From Pseudomonadota bacterium (GTDB taxonomy: Bacteria; Pseudomonadota; Gammaproteobacteria; Burkholderiales; Burkholderiaceae_C), in assembly GCA_021792835.1 (NCBI GenBank), contig JAJYTY010000019.1, positions 1 to 32,703 of the forward strand: a DNA stretch of 32,703 nt, given 5' to 3'. Positions 1 through 9,400 of this stretch are shown here, one piece after another. Position numbers and translations under genes: made by a program. The notes below the pieces were generated by a model that searched no databases, was not told where the DNA came from, and was given only the letters and a program-made list of their open reading frames with translations. Position 1 is the first letter of the stretch; each line of letters begins with the position of its first letter.

Positions 1-978
1 CAGGCCGATGAAACCCAGGTCCATCGGCGCCTGCGCGGGGTCGCCCTGCAGGGGCTCGCGGCGCAGGCGCAGGCGCAGCTGGCCCAGCGTGCCCAGCACG
101 ATCGAGACCCCGCCGACGATTCCCAGCAACGTCGGCAGGCTGGTGTAGGCATAGGGTGCCGGCAGGCCCAGCACATAGTCGTAGAAGGTCGCCACCACGG
201 TGGCCGCGAAACACAGCGCGAATCCGTAGAAGGTCGCGTGGTGAAAGCGCCGTCGCGCCAGCGAGTAGCGGTCGTCCTCGTTGTTGCAGCCCTCGCCGTG
301 GCCGCCGTCCAGGTAGCGCAGCGTGGCCGACGCGCCGGCTGCCTCGGCCGCGGCGGCGGCCCCGATCGGATCCTCGCCGAGTTCGCGCCAGAAGCGCGCA
401 ACCCCGACCCCCAGCGCCAGCAGCACGTAGGCGAAGGCGGCCGAGTACAGCCATGCCAGCAGCGCGTGCGGGAACACCTGGTAGAAATTCCCGCCGGCCG
501 CCGCGCCCCACAGGGTGCCGCGAAGCGCCAGCGCGAGCAGCAGGAACATCGCCACCGCCGCCGCCAGCGCGAGCGAAAGCACGAGTCCGTTGCGCGCGTA
601 CAGCGCCCCCAGCGCGCGCGGCCAGGCGAAACGTCGGTAGCTCTGCACCCGCAGTTGCGCCAGCGTGCGCGGAACGTTCACGGCGAACTCGTGCGGCGGC
701 GCGTACTGGCAGGCGTGCAGGCAGGCGCCGCAGTTGTGGCACAGGTTGGCCAGGAAATGCACGTCGGCGGCAGGGAACTCGAGCCGGCGGGTCATCGCCG
801 GGAACACCGCGCAAAAGCCCTCGCAGTAGCGACAGGCATTGCAGATGTGCAGGATGCGCGAGGCCTCGTCCTCGACCTCGACCACACCCTGGGCCGACGA
901 TGCGTCGACGCGTCGCGCGCCGGCCGCCGGCGCGAGCGCCTCGCCGGCCTCGCGCATCAGGCGTTCAAGCTGCTGCAC
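1..978 (-). CDS. tcuB: Tricarballylate utilization protein B (TcuB/CitB), 3' end cut by window
   Basis: Membrane iron-sulfur partner of TcuA; in the known Tcu pathway it reoxidises the TcuA flavin and passes electrons to the membrane. The reading frame is open to the window edge (326 codons), so the C-terminus is missing. Two cysteine clusters are visible, CNACRYCEGFC near residues 46-56 and CHNCGACLHAC roughly 35 residues later. They are followed by hydrophobic segments and an RRFHHATFYG region typical of the family. I chose GTG at 978, which is preceded by GGAGGT and overlaps the tcuA stop by 14 bp; ATG at 957 is the alternative. The overlap indicates translational coupling with tcuA. The citrate/tricarballylate transporter tcuC, usually next, would lie outside the window. 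Family assignment is firm; the substrate is inferred from the operon. Confidence 0.88.
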   Translation of the reverse strand, partial: MQQLERLMREAGEALAPAAGARRVDASSAQGVVEVEDEASRILHICNACRYCEGFCAVFPAMTRRLEFPAADVHFLANLCHNCGACLHACQYAPPHEFAVNVPRTLAQLRVQSYRRFAWPRALGALYARNGLVLSLALAAAVAMFLLLALALRGTLWGAAAGGNFYQVFPHALLAWLYSAAFAYVLLALGVGVARFWRELGEDPIGAAAAAEAAGASATLRYLDGGHGEGCNNEDDRYSLARRRFHHATFYGFALCFAATVVATFYDYVLGLPAPYAYTSLPTLLGIVGGVSIVLGTLGQLRLRLRREPLQGDPAQAPMDLGFIGL

Positions 979-2368
979 GCGCCACCTCCCCGCGCGCGGC
1001 CTGTGCCGCGCCTTGTCCGGCGATGCGCCCGAAGGCGGTGCCGATGCTCATGCCGACGCCCGCCGTGTAACCCCTGCCCAGCACGTTGCCGGCCATCATC
1101 TCGCCGGCCACGTACAGGTTCGGGCTGGGCCGATCCCCGAAACGCACCGCGGAGCTCTCGTCGGTGCGAAGTCCGAGATAGGTGAAGGTCACCCCCGGGC
1201 GCAGCGGGTAGGCCTGGAACGGCGGCGTGTCGATGGGCAGCGCCCAGTGGCTCTTGGCCGGCGCCAGATCCTGGGTGCGGCAGTCGTCGAGCCGCGTGTG
1301 GTCGAAGCTGCCGGGACGGCAGGCGGCGTTGTATTCGTCCAGTGTGCGCAGCAGGCGCTGTTCGGGCAGCTGCAGCGCCCGCGCCAGCCCGGCCAGCGAG
1401 TCGGCACGGGTTCCGGGGAACACCGGGGGCATGAAGCGGCCGACCGCTTTCGCGTCGATGATCGAATACGCCAGCTGCTGCGGCTGCTGCGCGACCAGGC
1501 GCCCCCAGATCGCATAGCGCTTGGGCCAGAAGTCCTCGCCCTCGTCGTAGAAGCGCTCGCCTTCGCGGTTGACGACCACGCCAAGGGACACGCAGTCGAT
1601 GCGGGTGCAGATGCCGCCGTCGTACAGCGGGGCGCGTGCGTCGATGGCCACCATGTGGGCCTGGGTCGGATCGCCGACGGCGTCGGCCCCGGCATCCAGC
1701 ATGAAGCGCAGCAGCACCCCGGTGTTGTAGCGGGTGCCCCGGATCAGGAACTGGTCGGCCGGGTACTCGCCGCGCTCGTTGCGCCCCCAGGCCTCGCGCA
1801 GCCATTCGCGGTTGGACTCGAAGCCGCCGGCGGCCAGCACGCAGCTGCGTGCCTCGATGCGCTCGTCGCCGACCCACGCGGCGACGAAGCGCGAGCCTTC
1901 CAGCTGCAGGCGCTGCACCGGCGCTTCATAGCGCACGGCCACGCCCAGGCGCTCGGCGCTGCGGTAGTAGGCGTTGAGCAGCGCCTTGCCCCCGCCCATG
2001 AAAAAGGCATTGGTGCGCGCCGTGTGCAGCGCGCCCGACAGCGAGGGCTGGAAGTGCACGCCGTGGCGCCGCATCCACGGGCGCACGCTGCCGGACGCGC
2101 GGATCACCAGCCGTGCCAGCGATTCATCGGTGTGCCCGCCGGTGACCTTCAGCAGGTCCTGCCAGAACTCCTCCTCGGGGTAGGCGTCGACCAGCACGTC
2201 CTGCGGCGCATCGTGCATGCAGCGCAGGTTGCGCGTGTGCTGCGAATTGCCTCCGCGCCATGCGCGCGGCGAAGCCTCCAGCATCAGCACCGACGCACCG
2301 GCCTCGCGCGCCGTCAGCGCGGCACACAGCGCGGCGTTGCCGCCACCGATCACGAGCACGTCGATCAC
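965..2368 (-). CDS. tcuA: FAD-dependent tricarballylate dehydrogenase TcuA
   Basis: Flavoprotein of the succinate-dehydrogenase/fumarate-reductase flavoprotein fold, which in the Tcu pathway oxidises tricarballylate to cis-aconitate. The N-terminal dinucleotide-binding motif DVLVIGGGNAAL begins at residue 3 and is followed by an acidic residue in LMLEA. Near the C-terminus, NLYVAGEMMAG and the GRGYTAGVGMSIG segment complete FAD binding. I chose GTG at 2368 because it puts the FAD motif at the N-terminus and gives 467 residues, the usual family size. The open frame extends upstream, but ATG at 2482 would add an uncharacteristic leader. The gene overlaps tcuB and diverges from a LysR gene, the standard tcuR-tcuAB arrangement. 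Confidence 0.9.
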   Translation of the reverse strand: MIDVLVIGGGNAALCAALTAREAGASVLMLEASPRAWRGGNSQHTRNLRCMHDAPQDVLVDAYPEEEFWQDLLKVTGGHTDESLARLVIRASGSVRPWMRRHGVHFQPSLSGALHTARTNAFFMGGGKALLNAYYRSAERLGVAVRYEAPVQRLQLEGSRFVAAWVGDERIEARSCVLAAGGFESNREWLREAWGRNERGEYPADQFLIRGTRYNTGVLLRFMLDAGADAVGDPTQAHMVAIDARAPLYDGGICTRIDCVSLGVVVNREGERFYDEGEDFWPKRYAIWGRLVAQQPQQLAYSIIDAKAVGRFMPPVFPGTRADSLAGLARALQLPEQRLLRTLDEYNAACRPGSFDHTRLDDCRTQDLAPAKSHWALPIDTPPFQAYPLRPGVTFTYLGLRTDESSAVRFGDRPSPNLYVAGEMMAGNVLGRGYTAGVGMSIGTAFGRIAGQGAAQAARGEVARAAA

Positions 2369-2445
2369 GTCCCGGTTCCCGCGAGCAAGGGGCCAGATGG
2401 ATTGAGCATAGCCCCGCAGTGTCGGATTCGGGACAGTAGTCGTCA

Positions 2446-2462
2446 ATTGCAATGATGGCAAT
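2446..2462. promoter_or_regulatory. Candidate LysR-type operator between tcuA and tcuR
   Basis: The 17-bp palindrome ATTGC-N7-GCAAT has the T-N11-A spacing of LysR-type operators. It sits in the 176-bp gap between the divergent tcuA and LysR genes, so it is the natural binding site for that regulator. The sequence match is direct; the function is inferred. Confidence 0.5.
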
Positions 2463-2544
2463 GATTCATCGAAAATAAGCATCAATCCGCGATTTCCGAC
2501 TTCCCCTTGCCCTGCCCGGCAACCCGCCCCCATCGCACTGCACC

Positions 2545-3441
2545 GTGAGCCTGCCCTTCGATCTCGACGACCTCATCGCCTTTCGCGCCCTGGCCGAGCT
2601 CGGCAGTTTCCGCCGCGCAGCCGAGGCCGTGCATCTGTCGCAGCCTGCGTACAGCCGGCGCATCGACAAGCTCGAACGCGCACTCGGCGTGCGCCTGGTC
2701 GAGCGCACCACGCGCCGGGTGAAGCTGAGCGCTGCCGGTCATGAGTTCGAGCGCAAGATGCGGGTGTTGCTCGACGATCTCGACAACGCGCTGCTGGCGA
2801 TCCGCGGCGACCCCGGAACCCGCGGCGAGCGGGTCACGCTGGCCTGCGTGCCCAGCGTCGTGCCGTCGCTGGTGGCCGGTGTGCTGGCGCGCTACCGCGG
2901 CAGCCATCCGCGGGTGCAGGTGACGGTGCTCGACACGAAGTCCAACGAGGTGCGCGAGGCGGTGGCACAGGGCGACGCCGACTTCGGCCTGAGCTTCGTC
3001 GACGAGCCCGACGGCGAGCTGGAATTCACGGCGCTGTTCGACGAAGCCTTCGTGCTCGCCTGCCCACCGGGGCACGCACTGGCGCGCACGACCGGAGTGC
3101 GCTGGGCCGAACTGGACCGGCATGCCTACATCGCCCTGGCGCGCACTTCGGGCAACCGCCTGGTGGTCGACCGCGCGCTGGCCGCGGCCGGGCTGCGCCC
3201 GCGGGTGGCCTACGAGGTGCAGACCGGCGCCACCGCGCTGGCGCTGGTCGAGGCCGGGCTCGGCGTGGCGGCGATGCCCGCGATGGCCCTGCAGGGGCGC
3301 GGGCAGGCCCGGCTGGTCGGCGTGCCGCTGCGCGAGCCCGAAGTGCGACGCACCATCGGGCTCGTACGCAGGCGCGCGCGCGCCCTGTCGGCCAGCGCGG
3401 CGCAGCTGTATGCGCTGTTCGGCCAGGCCGGCTCGGCTTGA
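2545..3441 (+). CDS. tcuR: LysR-family regulator, probable TcuR
   Basis: A 298-residue LysR-type transcriptional regulator. The N-terminal winged helix-turn-helix (about residues 5-65) has the hallmark SFRRAAEAVHLSQPAYSRRI followed by LVERTTRRVKLSAAG. The rest is a periplasmic-binding-protein-like effector domain beginning around residue 90 (GERVTLACVPS). Translation starts at a GTG. It is divergent from tcuAB across a gap with a T-N11-A palindrome, so it probably senses tricarballylate or a related tricarboxylate and activates tcuAB. The family is certain; the ligand is inferred from position. Confidence 0.85.
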   Translation: MSLPFDLDDLIAFRALAELGSFRRAAEAVHLSQPAYSRRIDKLERALGVRLVERTTRRVKLSAAGHEFERKMRVLLDDLDNALLAIRGDPGTRGERVTLACVPSVVPSLVAGVLARYRGSHPRVQVTVLDTKSNEVREAVAQGDADFGLSFVDEPDGELEFTALFDEAFVLACPPGHALARTTGVRWAELDRHAYIALARTSGNRLVVDRALAAAGLRPRVAYEVQTGATALALVEAGLGVAAMPAMALQGRGQARLVGVPLREPEVRRTIGLVRRRARALSASAAQLYALFGQAGSA

Positions 3442-3516
3442 TCCGGCTCGCGACGCCTGCGCCTGCGCGCTGCTAGCATCGAAGACCCTTCCCTTCATGC
3501 TCGCAGAGGCTACGCC

Positions 3517-3939
3517 ATGGCCGCGCTTTCCCCCTTTCACCTCGCCTTCCCGGTCACCGATCTCGCGGCGGCGCGGCGCTTCTACGGCGAACTGCTGGGT
3601 TGTCCCGAAGGGCGCAGTTCCGACACCTGGGTGGACTTCGACTTCCACGGTCACCAGATCGTCGCCCACCTGGCGCCCGACGAGGCCGGGCATCGCACGA
3701 CCGGCTCGGTCGACGGCGACCATGTGCCGGTGCGCCATTTCGGCGTGATCCTGCCGATGCCCGAGTGGCATGCGCTGGCCGATCGCCTGCGCGCCGCCGG
3801 CGTGCGCTTCGTCATCGAGCCGCACGTGCGCTTCAAGGGCCAGGTCGGCGAGCAGGCGACGATGTTCTTCCTCGATCCCTGCGGCAACGCGCTGGAGTTC
3901 AAGGCCTTCGAGGACATGAGCCAGGTATTCGCCAAATAA
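3517..3939 (+). CDS. VOC-superfamily (glyoxalase/dioxygenase-fold) protein
   Basis: A 140-residue single VOC module built from two beta-alpha-beta-beta-beta repeats. The first begins [22 protein letters not shown] and the second [23 protein letters not shown]. Likely metal ligands are the His of FHLAF (residue 8), the His of VRHFGV and the Glu of NALEFKAF near the C-terminus. Members include small lyases, isomerases and resistance proteins, and this sequence does not say which. It lies 41 bp upstream of thiM on the same strand, so co-transcription is possible, but no thiamine role is known for such proteins. A 12-bp direct duplication covers its stop codon. Confidence 0.8.
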   Translation: MAALSPFHLAFPVTDLAAARRFYGELLGCPEGRSSDTWVDFDFHGHQIVAHLAPDEAGHRTTGSVDGDHVPVRHFGVILPMPEWHALADRLRAAGVRFVIEPHVRFKGQVGEQATMFFLDPCGNALEFKAFEDMSQVFAK

Positions 3940-3960
3940 GCCCCCGCCTAAGCCCCCGCC
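3937..3960. repeat. 12-bp perfect tandem duplication at the VOC stop codon
   Basis: TAAGCCCCCGCC occurs twice in a row. The first copy contains the TAA stop of the VOC gene and the second copy repeats that stop in frame. It looks like a slippage duplication and has no evident function. Confidence 0.8.
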
Positions 3961-3980
3961 GCCGATCCCGAGGCCCCGCC

Positions 3981-4808
3981 ATGCTGCATGCCCGCGACCT
4001 GTGGGACGACGTGCTCGAACTGCGCGCGCGTTGCCCGCTGGTGCACAACGTGACCAACCTCGTGGTCATGAACTTCAACGCCAACCTGCTGCTGGCCGCC
4101 GGCGCATCGCCGGTGATGGTGCACGCCGCCGAGGAGGTACGGGAGATGGCGCGCCTCGCGGCGGCCGTCGTGCTCAACATCGGCACGCTGCAGCCGTCGT
4201 GGGTGGAGTCGATGCGCATGGCGCTGCTTGCGGCGCGCGAGCGCGGCACCCCGGTGGTGCTCGACCCGGTGGGCGCCGGCGCCACCGCGTACCGGCGCGA
4301 GGTCGTGCGCGCGCTGCGCGCCGCGGCCGAGCCCGACGTACTGCGCGGCAACGCCGCCGAGATCGCCGCGGTGGCCGGCGCCGGCGACGCCGGCTCCGCG
4401 CGCGGAGTCGACAGCATGCTGGGCGCCGATTCGGTGCTGGACACCGCATCGCGCCTGAGCCGCGACAGCGGCTGCGTGGTGTGCGTGTCCGGCGAGCACG
4501 ACCATGTGGTCGATGCCCGCGGGCGCCATGCGCGCCTGGGCAATGGCGACGTCTGGATGACCCGCGTCACCGGCGTGGGCTGCGGCGCCAGTGCGCTGGT
4601 GGCGGCCTTCGCGGCGGTGCAGCCCGACCGCTGGCGCGCCACGGTCGCCGCGATGGCCTACCTGGGAGTCGCCGGCGAGCTCGCCGCCGAACGGGTTCGC
4701 GACGCGGGGGGCGGCCTTGGCAGCTACCAGGTCGCGTTGCTCGACGCCGTGCACCTGCTCGACGCCGGCACCTTCGAGTCCCGGCTGCGCATGGAATTGC
4801 CGGCGTGA
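3981..4808 (+). CDS. thiM: Hydroxyethylthiazole kinase ThiM
   Basis: Phosphorylates 4-methyl-5-(2-hydroxyethyl)thiazole in the thiazole salvage branch of thiamine synthesis. The 275-residue product has the ThiM signatures [15 protein letters not shown] near the N-terminus, [23 protein letters not shown] in the middle, and [10 protein letters not shown] for the phosphate-binding anion hole and catalytic region. Length is normal. Translation starts at ATG 3981, and the stop overlaps the GTG start of thiE by 4 bp (GTGA), so the two are translationally coupled. I looked upstream for a thiamine-pyrophosphate riboswitch and could not see a THI-box. Confidence 0.93.
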   Translation: MLHARDLWDDVLELRARCPLVHNVTNLVVMNFNANLLLAAGASPVMVHAAEEVREMARLAAAVVLNIGTLQPSWVESMRMALLAARERGTPVVLDPVGAGATAYRREVVRALRAAAEPDVLRGNAAEIAAVAGAGDAGSARGVDSMLGADSVLDTASRLSRDSGCVVCVSGEHDHVVDARGRHARLGNGDVWMTRVTGVGCGASALVAAFAAVQPDRWRATVAAMAYLGVAGELAAERVRDAGGGLGSYQVALLDAVHLLDAGTFESRLRMELPA

Positions 4809-5482
4809 CGGCGCCGGCCTCCACGCCCCGTCTGCCACGCGACGCGCTGCGCCTATACCTGGTGGTCGGCGGGCTCGACGAAGCGCGGTTGCTGCGACTG
4901 GTGCACGACGCGGTGCGCGCGGGCGTGCGCTGCGTGCAGCTGCGCGAGAAGGAGCTGTCGACGCGCGAATTCGTCGCGCGCGCCAGGCGGCTGCGCGGCA
5001 TGCTGCGCGAGCATGGCGTGCCGCTGATGATCAACGACCGCCTGGACGTGGCGCTGGCCGCCGAGGCCGACGGCGTGCACGTGGGCCAGGACGACCTCGC
5101 GGTGGCCGACCTGCGGCGCCACATGCCTCGGGCCATCATCGGACTGTCGGTGGGCACGCTGGACGAACTCGACTCCGGGCTGCGCCAGGACGTCGACTAC
5201 CTCAGCCCGAGCCCGCTGTTCGCCACCCGCAACAAGGCGGATGCCGGTGCGCCGCTCGGCCTCGACGGGCTGCGCGCGATGCGCGCGTGCTGCAGCCTGC
5301 CCCTGGTGCCCATCGGGGGCATCGACGCCGGAAATGCCGATTCGGTGTTCGAGGCCGGCGCCGACGGCATCGCGGTGCTCGGCGCGATCGCCCACGCCGC
5401 CGATCCGGCCGCGGCGGCCGCCGCGCTGGCCGCCGTGGCCATGCGCCGGGGCGGCGGCGGCATGCAGGCCGCACGGCACTGA
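4805..5482 (+). CDS. thiE: Thiamine-phosphate synthase ThiE
   Basis: Joins hydroxymethylpyrimidine diphosphate and thiazole phosphate to give thiamine monophosphate in a TIM-barrel active site. Motifs in order are [48 protein letters not shown] (diphosphate and Mg binding), [22 protein letters not shown] and [15 protein letters not shown] 4805 overlaps the thiM stop and gives 225 residues, normal for the family. Partnering with ThiM points to use of salvaged thiazole. Assignment is firm. Confidence 0.93.
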   Translation: MTAPASTPRLPRDALRLYLVVGGLDEARLLRLVHDAVRAGVRCVQLREKELSTREFVARARRLRGMLREHGVPLMINDRLDVALAAEADGVHVGQDDLAVADLRRHMPRAIIGLSVGTLDELDSGLRQDVDYLSPSPLFATRNKADAGAPLGLDGLRAMRACCSLPLVPIGGIDAGNADSVFEAGADGIAVLGAIAHAADPAAAAAALAAVAMRRGGGGMQAARH

Positions 5483-5561
5483 ACCGGCGCACGGCGCCGA
5501 ACTCCCGGCTCCGGATCCATGATTTCGCAGTTTTCGGTACGCCTTGGCCCGACATGTAAAC

Positions 5562-5580
5562 GATAATGGTTCGCATTCCA
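5562..5580. promoter_or_regulatory. Fur-box-like site
   Basis: GATAATGGTTCGCATTCCA matches the 19-bp Fur consensus (GATAATGATAATCATTATC) at 12 positions, including the whole first seven bases and the CATT block. It lies 20 bp before the ATG of the secreted protein at 5601, where it would overlap a promoter. Iron control is inferred from the match. Confidence 0.5.
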
Positions 5581-5600
5581 TATCTCAGGGAGCAAGCTGA

Positions 5601-6389
5601 ATGCGTACAAGCCGTCGTTGGTCGGCGGTCGCGCTGGGGGCGCTGTGCGCCGCCTGCGCGACCGCGGCGCGGGCACAGTCCTGCGACGTGGACGACTACA
5701 TCACCAAAGCCATCGGCATCGAGGAGCCCTGGGTCGAGAACGCCGCCTACCTGTACACCCAGGCGGGGGGCAGCCCGCGCGCCCTCACCCTCGCGCCCGA
5801 ACTCGAGACCCGGTTCAACGACCGCGTGGGCATGGAGCTGGACCTTCCCGGCTACACCGCCCAGACGCCTCCGGGAAGCGCACCCGGCGCCTTCGGGCCG
5901 CTGGCCGCGGGCCTGAAGGTGGCCGCGCTGCACGAATGCGACATGGGCCATGGCCGCGCCACCTTGCTGACCGGCGAGATCGAGGGGCAGTACTGGGCCG
6001 ACCCGCGCCCGTCCGTGCTGCCGGACCAGGGCAACTCGATCACCGCGCAGGCGATGTGGGCGCAGCTCTGGTATCCCTGGTTCACCCAGGGCGAGGCCGG
6101 CTACACGCAGGCCGCGGGCCATGGCGTCACCAGCGGCTGGTTCGTCAACACCTCGTTCGGCAAGGCGCTGACCAGCGCCTGGTCGGCGCAACTCGAGGTG
6201 CAGGCCGACAACCAGCTGATCCTCGACCGCGGCGGCCGCGGCATCGAGGGCAGCGTGATGCCTCAGATCGGCTGGCGCGGCTCACCGACCTGGCTGATCG
6301 CGCTGGGCGAGCAGGCCTCGTTCCAGCAGGCCAGCGCGCACCCGCAATGGTCGACCTGGCTGATGCTGGAACATGAGTTCTCGCCCTGA
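5601..6389 (+). CDS. Secreted protein, possibly a small outer-membrane barrel (unknown function)
   Basis: A 262-residue product with a clear Sec signal peptide: a basic N-terminus (MRTSRR), a hydrophobic core, and probable cleavage after ARAQ near residue 26. The mature part alternates polar and aromatic/hydrophobic residues in strand-like stretches (LTLAPELETRFNDRVGMELDL, GEIEGQYWADPR, AQLEVQADNQLIL). It ends WSTWLMLEHEFSP, compatible with a beta-barrel. I do not recognise the family; it may belong among porin-like or MetA-type barrels. A ribosome-binding site (AGGGAG) precedes the ATG, and a Fur-box-like element lies just upstream, suggesting expression under iron limitation. It stands alone, convergent with the large signalling gene that follows. 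Confidence 0.72.
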   Translation: MRTSRRWSAVALGALCAACATAARAQSCDVDDYITKAIGIEEPWVENAAYLYTQAGGSPRALTLAPELETRFNDRVGMELDLPGYTAQTPPGSAPGAFGPLAAGLKVAALHECDMGHGRATLLTGEIEGQYWADPRPSVLPDQGNSITAQAMWAQLWYPWFTQGEAGYTQAAGHGVTSGWFVNTSFGKALTSAWSAQLEVQADNQLILDRGGRGIEGSVMPQIGWRGSPTWLIALGEQASFQQASAHPQWSTWLMLEHEFSP

Positions 6390-6486
6390 CTGACACACGG
6401 CAGCCTTCCCGTGCACCGCGTGCGGGCTGTGCATGCGCCGACGGCGTGGCCCTTGCAGCGACCAGCCCGCGCAGCCCGGAGCGACT

Positions 6487-9400
6487 TCAGACGAGATGAC
6501 CCACGGGGCGCAGCAGACGCGCGAACGCATCCGCAGCAAGCGGGGGGGCACACAGAAAGCCCTGGAATTCGTCGCAGCCCTGCGCGCGCAGGAAAGCCAA
6601 CTGCTCGGAGCTCTCCACGCCCTCGGCCACCACCTTGCGCCGCAGCGCGCGCGCCAGCGCCAGGATGGCGCCCACGATGGCCACGTCCTCGGCGTCCCCG
6701 GGCAGGCTGCGGATGAACTCGCGGTCGATCTTGAGCGCGCCCACCGGCAGGCGCTTGAGATAGGCCAGCGACGAGTAGCCGGTGCCGAAGTCATCGATCG
6801 CCGACTCCACGCCCATGAGCTGCAACTCGCGCAGCACGCCGCCGACGCGCTCGGGCTCCAGCATCAGCACGCTCTCCGTCACCTCGACCTCGAGCAGCCG
6901 TCCGTCCACGCGATGCGCGCGCAGCGCACGACCGACCTGCTCCACCAACGACGATCCGTGAAACTGGCGCGCCGAGCAATTCACGGCCACCGGGACCGGC
7001 TCCAGGCCCCGCGCGCGCCAACGGGACTGCTGCGCGCAAGCGGCATCGATCACCCAGGCACCCACGGCGGACACCAATCCCATTTCCTCCAGCAGGGGAA
7101 TGAACACGCTCGGCGGCACCCGCCCATGCCCGGGACGATCCCAGCGCAGCAGTGCCTCGGCTCCCGTCAATCGTCCGCTGCGCACGTCGATCTTGGGCTG
7201 GAAGTACACGGTGAAAGCCCCCGTCTCCAGCGCCATGCGCAAGTCGCCCTCCATCGCCAGCCGATCCTCGATCGCGCGCGAGTCGGTCTCGCCGAAATAG
7301 CGCCAGCCGCCGGGCGCCGCCTGCTTGGCCACGAACATGGCCGCATCGGCCCTCTGCAGCAGGCGCTCCACCTCGGTGCCGTCGGCCGGACACATGGCGA
7401 TGCCCACGCTGGCCGCGGTGTACACCTGCCGGGCTCCAAGCTGGAACGGCGCGCGCAGCGCGGCGAGCAGTCGTTCGGCCATCTGCGCGGCAGCGCCGAC
7501 ATCGTGCAGGGCTTCGAGCAGGACCACGAAGTCGTCGCCGCCCAGGCGCGCCAGCGTGTCCCCCGGGCGCAACGCCGCCTGCAGGCGCGACGAGACTTCC
7601 ACCAGCAGCCTGTCGCCGGCCTCGTGTCCCAGGGATTCGTTGACGGTCTTGAACCGGTCCAGGTCGAGGAACAGGACCGCCAACATGCCGGAATCGCCGC
7701 CCATGCGCTGCAGGGCCGCGCGCAGTCTGTCGACGAGCTGGTGTCGGTTGGGCAGCCCGGTCAGCGCATCGTGGTAGCTCAGCCACTGCAGCTCGAGCCG
7801 GCTGCGGCGCACCTCCGTCACGTCGTGCGTGACCAGCACCGCGCCGATCGCCCTGCCCTGCGGGTCGTGCAGCGGCTCGCTGCTGGCCTGGAGGTGCAGC
7901 AGCGCCGTGGTTTCGATGCCTTGGCCGGCCAGCAGTTCCAGGCGGGCGACGGCCTGGCCGTCCAGGGCGCAGCGCAACGGGTGTTCGGCCGCATCGAGCG
8001 CACGCATGTCCAGGTGGTACAGCTGCCCGGTGCCCTCCCAGCCCGCCTGGGCATCCAGTTGCGAACGCGAGTAGCCCAGATGGGCCCTCGCCGATTGATT
8101 GAGGTAGCGCAGGCGCCCGGATTCGTCGACGGCCACCACGCCTTCGCGCATCTGGCCCAGCACGGCGAGCAGGAACGCGTGCTCGCGCCGGAAGGCCTGC
8201 TCCTGTTCGAGCATGCGCGTGACATCCTGCACGAAGGCCACGGCCATGTCGGACTGGCCTCGATGGTTGATCATCGGCGACACGTGCAGGCGCACGGTCA
8301 CGAAGCCGCCGTTGCCGAGCGCGTAGCGGCGCTGCGCGCAATACGCGCTGCCTTCGTCCGACCCGAAGGCGTCCGCCAGTGCGCCGCGCGCAAGCTCCTG
8401 CTCGCCGGGATGCACAAGGTGTACGACGTCACCCAGCTCGAGCAGTTCGCGCTCGCTGCGGCCCAGCAGGTGCGACACCGCGGCGTTGGCCATGACGATG
8501 CGCCCGCCGCGCTCGAACATCAGCACGCCCAGGCCCGACTCCTCGAAAGCACTGCGCAACCGGACCTCGCTGCGGTGCAGACGACGCACCAGCGGGCGCA
8601 GCTGCCAGCCCAGGGCACACAGGCCGAGCAGCGCGAGCAACGGAAGCGCCAGGCCCACCCAGCGCTGGCCGTCCAGCAAGGCGGCATACAGATCCCTCGC
8701 AGGCACGCGCAAGACCAGGTGCAGTCCGGTGGATCCGACCGGCGCGCGCGCCTCGATCATGCGAGGGCCCGCGGCGATGCCGGACGGCCCGGTGGCACCG
8801 TTCTGCTCCGTCAGGCATGCCGACGCCTCGCCTCGCGAGTCGCAGATCTGCAGCTCACCGCCGGCACCACGCGGAACAAGCCGGTGCGCGAGACGCCAGA
8901 TATCGAAGGGGAAGGCCAACTCCAGCGCGGCGGCCGATGCTGCGCCCGGAGCCAGCGGGACCCGCAGCAGCAGGCGCGCCGGAACATCGCCCGCGCCTGC
9001 CACCAGCCGCCCCCCGACGCCGCCGATCGCCACGCGCAGCGCGCGCCCCGAAGCGGGCAGGTACCCGTCGCTCGCGCGCACCCGGCCATCGGAGTCCACC
9101 AGGGCCCATGGGTGAGCGCCCGGCCCGAAAAGGGCCGAGGCCGCGCGCCCTGCGACATGCGCTGCGTCACCTCCGCCCGAGCGCAGCAGCGAAGGCTGCA
9201 ACTCGGCAGCGAACAGGCGTGCCTGCCGGGCGCGCTCGGAAATGGCCTCGTCGACCAGGTCGCCCATCGCCATGGCACTGCGTCGCACGTCGCGCTGGAC
9301 GCTGCGGCGCTCGTGTTCACCGATCGCCGCCACCGCGAGCAGCACCGACAGGTAGCCGGCCAGCAACAGCATGGCCCCGGCCGTAGCAAGAATGCGGCGG

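Noticed and set aside
3442-3980. Thiamine-pyrophosphate riboswitch upstream of thiM
   Set aside because: No CUGAGA-type or other THI-box core could be found before the VOC gene or in the 41-bp gap ahead of thiM.
6390-6486. Terminator hairpin between the secreted protein and the cyclic-di-GMP gene
   Set aside because: Only short arms with bulges could be paired, so it is not convincing as a terminator.
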